Source: Deltaproteobacteria bacterium
GTDB taxonomy: Bacteria > Myxococcota_A > Polyangia > Polyangiales > JADJMO01
NCBI GenBank assembly: GCA_022843175.1
Contig: JALHOE010000075.1
Span: forward strand, 1-37,412
Direction: 5' to 3'
DNA length: 37,412 nucleotides
The position numbers and the translations under genes are program-made. Position 1 is the first letter of the stretch; the number at the start of each line of letters is the position of its first letter. A model generated the notes under the pieces. The model was given only the letters and a program-made list of their open reading frames with translations, searched no databases and was not told where the DNA came from. Below, one piece after another: positions 37,083 to 37,412 of the stretch.

Positions 37083-37412
37083 GTTCGTCATGCCGTCGCT
37101 CGGGTCCGACATGGACGCCGGCACGCTGGTGAAATGGCGCGTCGCGGTCGGCGATCGCGTCGCCAAGGGCGACATCGTCGCCGAGGTCGAGACCGACAAG
37201 GGGATCATCGAGGTCGAGACGTTCGTGCCGGGGGTGGTCGAGCGGCTGGTGGTGGAGCCGGGGGCGAGGGTGCCGGTGGGGACGTTGTTGGCGATGCTGC
37301 GCGGGGAGGGGGAGGCGGCGGGTACGCCTGCGCTTGCGCCTGCGCCTGCGCCTGCGCCCGGGCCTGCGCTTGCGCCTGCGCCTGCGCCTGGGCCTGCGCC
37401 TGCGCCTGGGCC
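37075..37412 (+). CDS. pdhC: Dihydrolipoamide acyltransferase E2, 5' part (runs off the window)
   Basis: The first 112 codons of an E2 subunit, which carries acyl groups from E1 to CoA. A lipoyl domain is clear (residues 2-77): it starts [20 protein letters not shown] and contains [13 protein letters not shown] with lipoylation Lys42. An Ala/Pro linker made of a repeating CCTGCG hexamer (37327-37412) follows. The peripheral-subunit-binding and catalytic domains lie past the window end. The GTG start overlaps the E1 beta stop by 8 bp; there is no alternative good start. Confidence 0.93.
   Translation, partial: MAEFVMPSLGSDMDAGTLVKWRVAVGDRVAKGDIVAEVETDKGIIEVETFVPGVVERLVVEPGARVPVGTLLAMLRGEGEAAGTPALAPAPAPAPGPALAPAPAPGPAPAPG
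37327..37412 (+). repeat. CCTGCG hexamer repeat coding the E2 linker
   Basis: Tandem CCTGCG units with CTTGCG and CCTGGG variants encode alternating Pro-Ala with a few Leu and Gly. The run continues to the window end. It is a coding repeat that forms the flexible interdomain linker and could vary in length between strains. Confidence 0.9.

Overview
The window is very GC-rich DNA with near-saturated G/C at third codon positions, dense with genes and free of tRNA, rRNA or CRISPR signals. The proteins seen (long Pro/Gly-rich zinc-ribbon proteins, lipoproteins, RecA, a complex I cluster, two AMP-forming acyl-CoA synthetases, a long DmdC-type acyl-CoA dehydrogenase and a four-helix-bundle remnant) suggest a large-genome myxobacterium, probably Polyangia/Polyangiales. 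That taxonomic call is an inference from style and gene content; I ran no search.

Layout. 1-1016: 3' part of a ComM/YifB AAA+ gene whose 5' side is broken by a short, GC-poorer in-frame segment with a stop codon. 1112-2134: recA. 2135-2435: about 300 bp of nested palindromes between convergent genes. 2436-4197 (minus): a DUF2752 membrane protein and a zinc-ribbon/39-bp-repeat/DUF4234 protein. 4536-13350: a complex I cluster nuoE-F-J-K-L-M-N, lacking G, H and I between F and J, followed by a cupredoxin-like lipoprotein (13388-14338). 14339-14804: a spacer with a decayed four-helix-bundle gene and a hexamer repeat. 14805-17521 (minus): a TIGR02452-type macrodomain protein and an acyl-CoA dehydrogenase. 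17643-19660: a GH3 beta-N-acetylhexosaminidase overlapping a retropepsin-like lipoprotein. 19670-24745 (minus): an apparent operon of L,D-transpeptidase, MurJ, TPR protein and M29-like aminopeptidase, a cell-wall theme. 24925-27149: an adenylate cyclase with an SRPBCC-like/DUF5939 front end, translationally coupled to a small unknown protein. 27190-30066: a GT-C type membrane glycosyltransferase framed by two similar beta-domains. 30133-32851 (minus): a long-chain acyl-CoA synthetase and a ParB-like protein with a histone-H1-like tail. 32910-37412: a GNAT acetyltransferase, an acetyl-CoA synthetase, and E1-alpha, E1-beta and the start of E2 of a pyruvate (or acetoin) dehydrogenase complex.

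How the genes fit together. The complex I genes form one transcription unit for NADH-driven proton pumping, with unusual additions: a His-rich loop and a C-terminal Ig/PKD-like domain on NuoL, and a membrane extension at the NuoM N-terminus. The right end is an acetyl-CoA supply operon (Acs plus PDH), with a GNAT gene that could adjust Acs by lysine acetylation. The minus-strand block around 20-24.7 kb joins lipid II flipping to peptidoglycan cross-linking.

The least ordinary items are the cyclase plus coupled small protein, the decorated complex I subunits, the two palindromic blocks after recA, the disrupted comM, and the four-helix-bundle relic. I did not find a clear new defence or mobile system; the remaining genes are mostly core metabolism and envelope biology.
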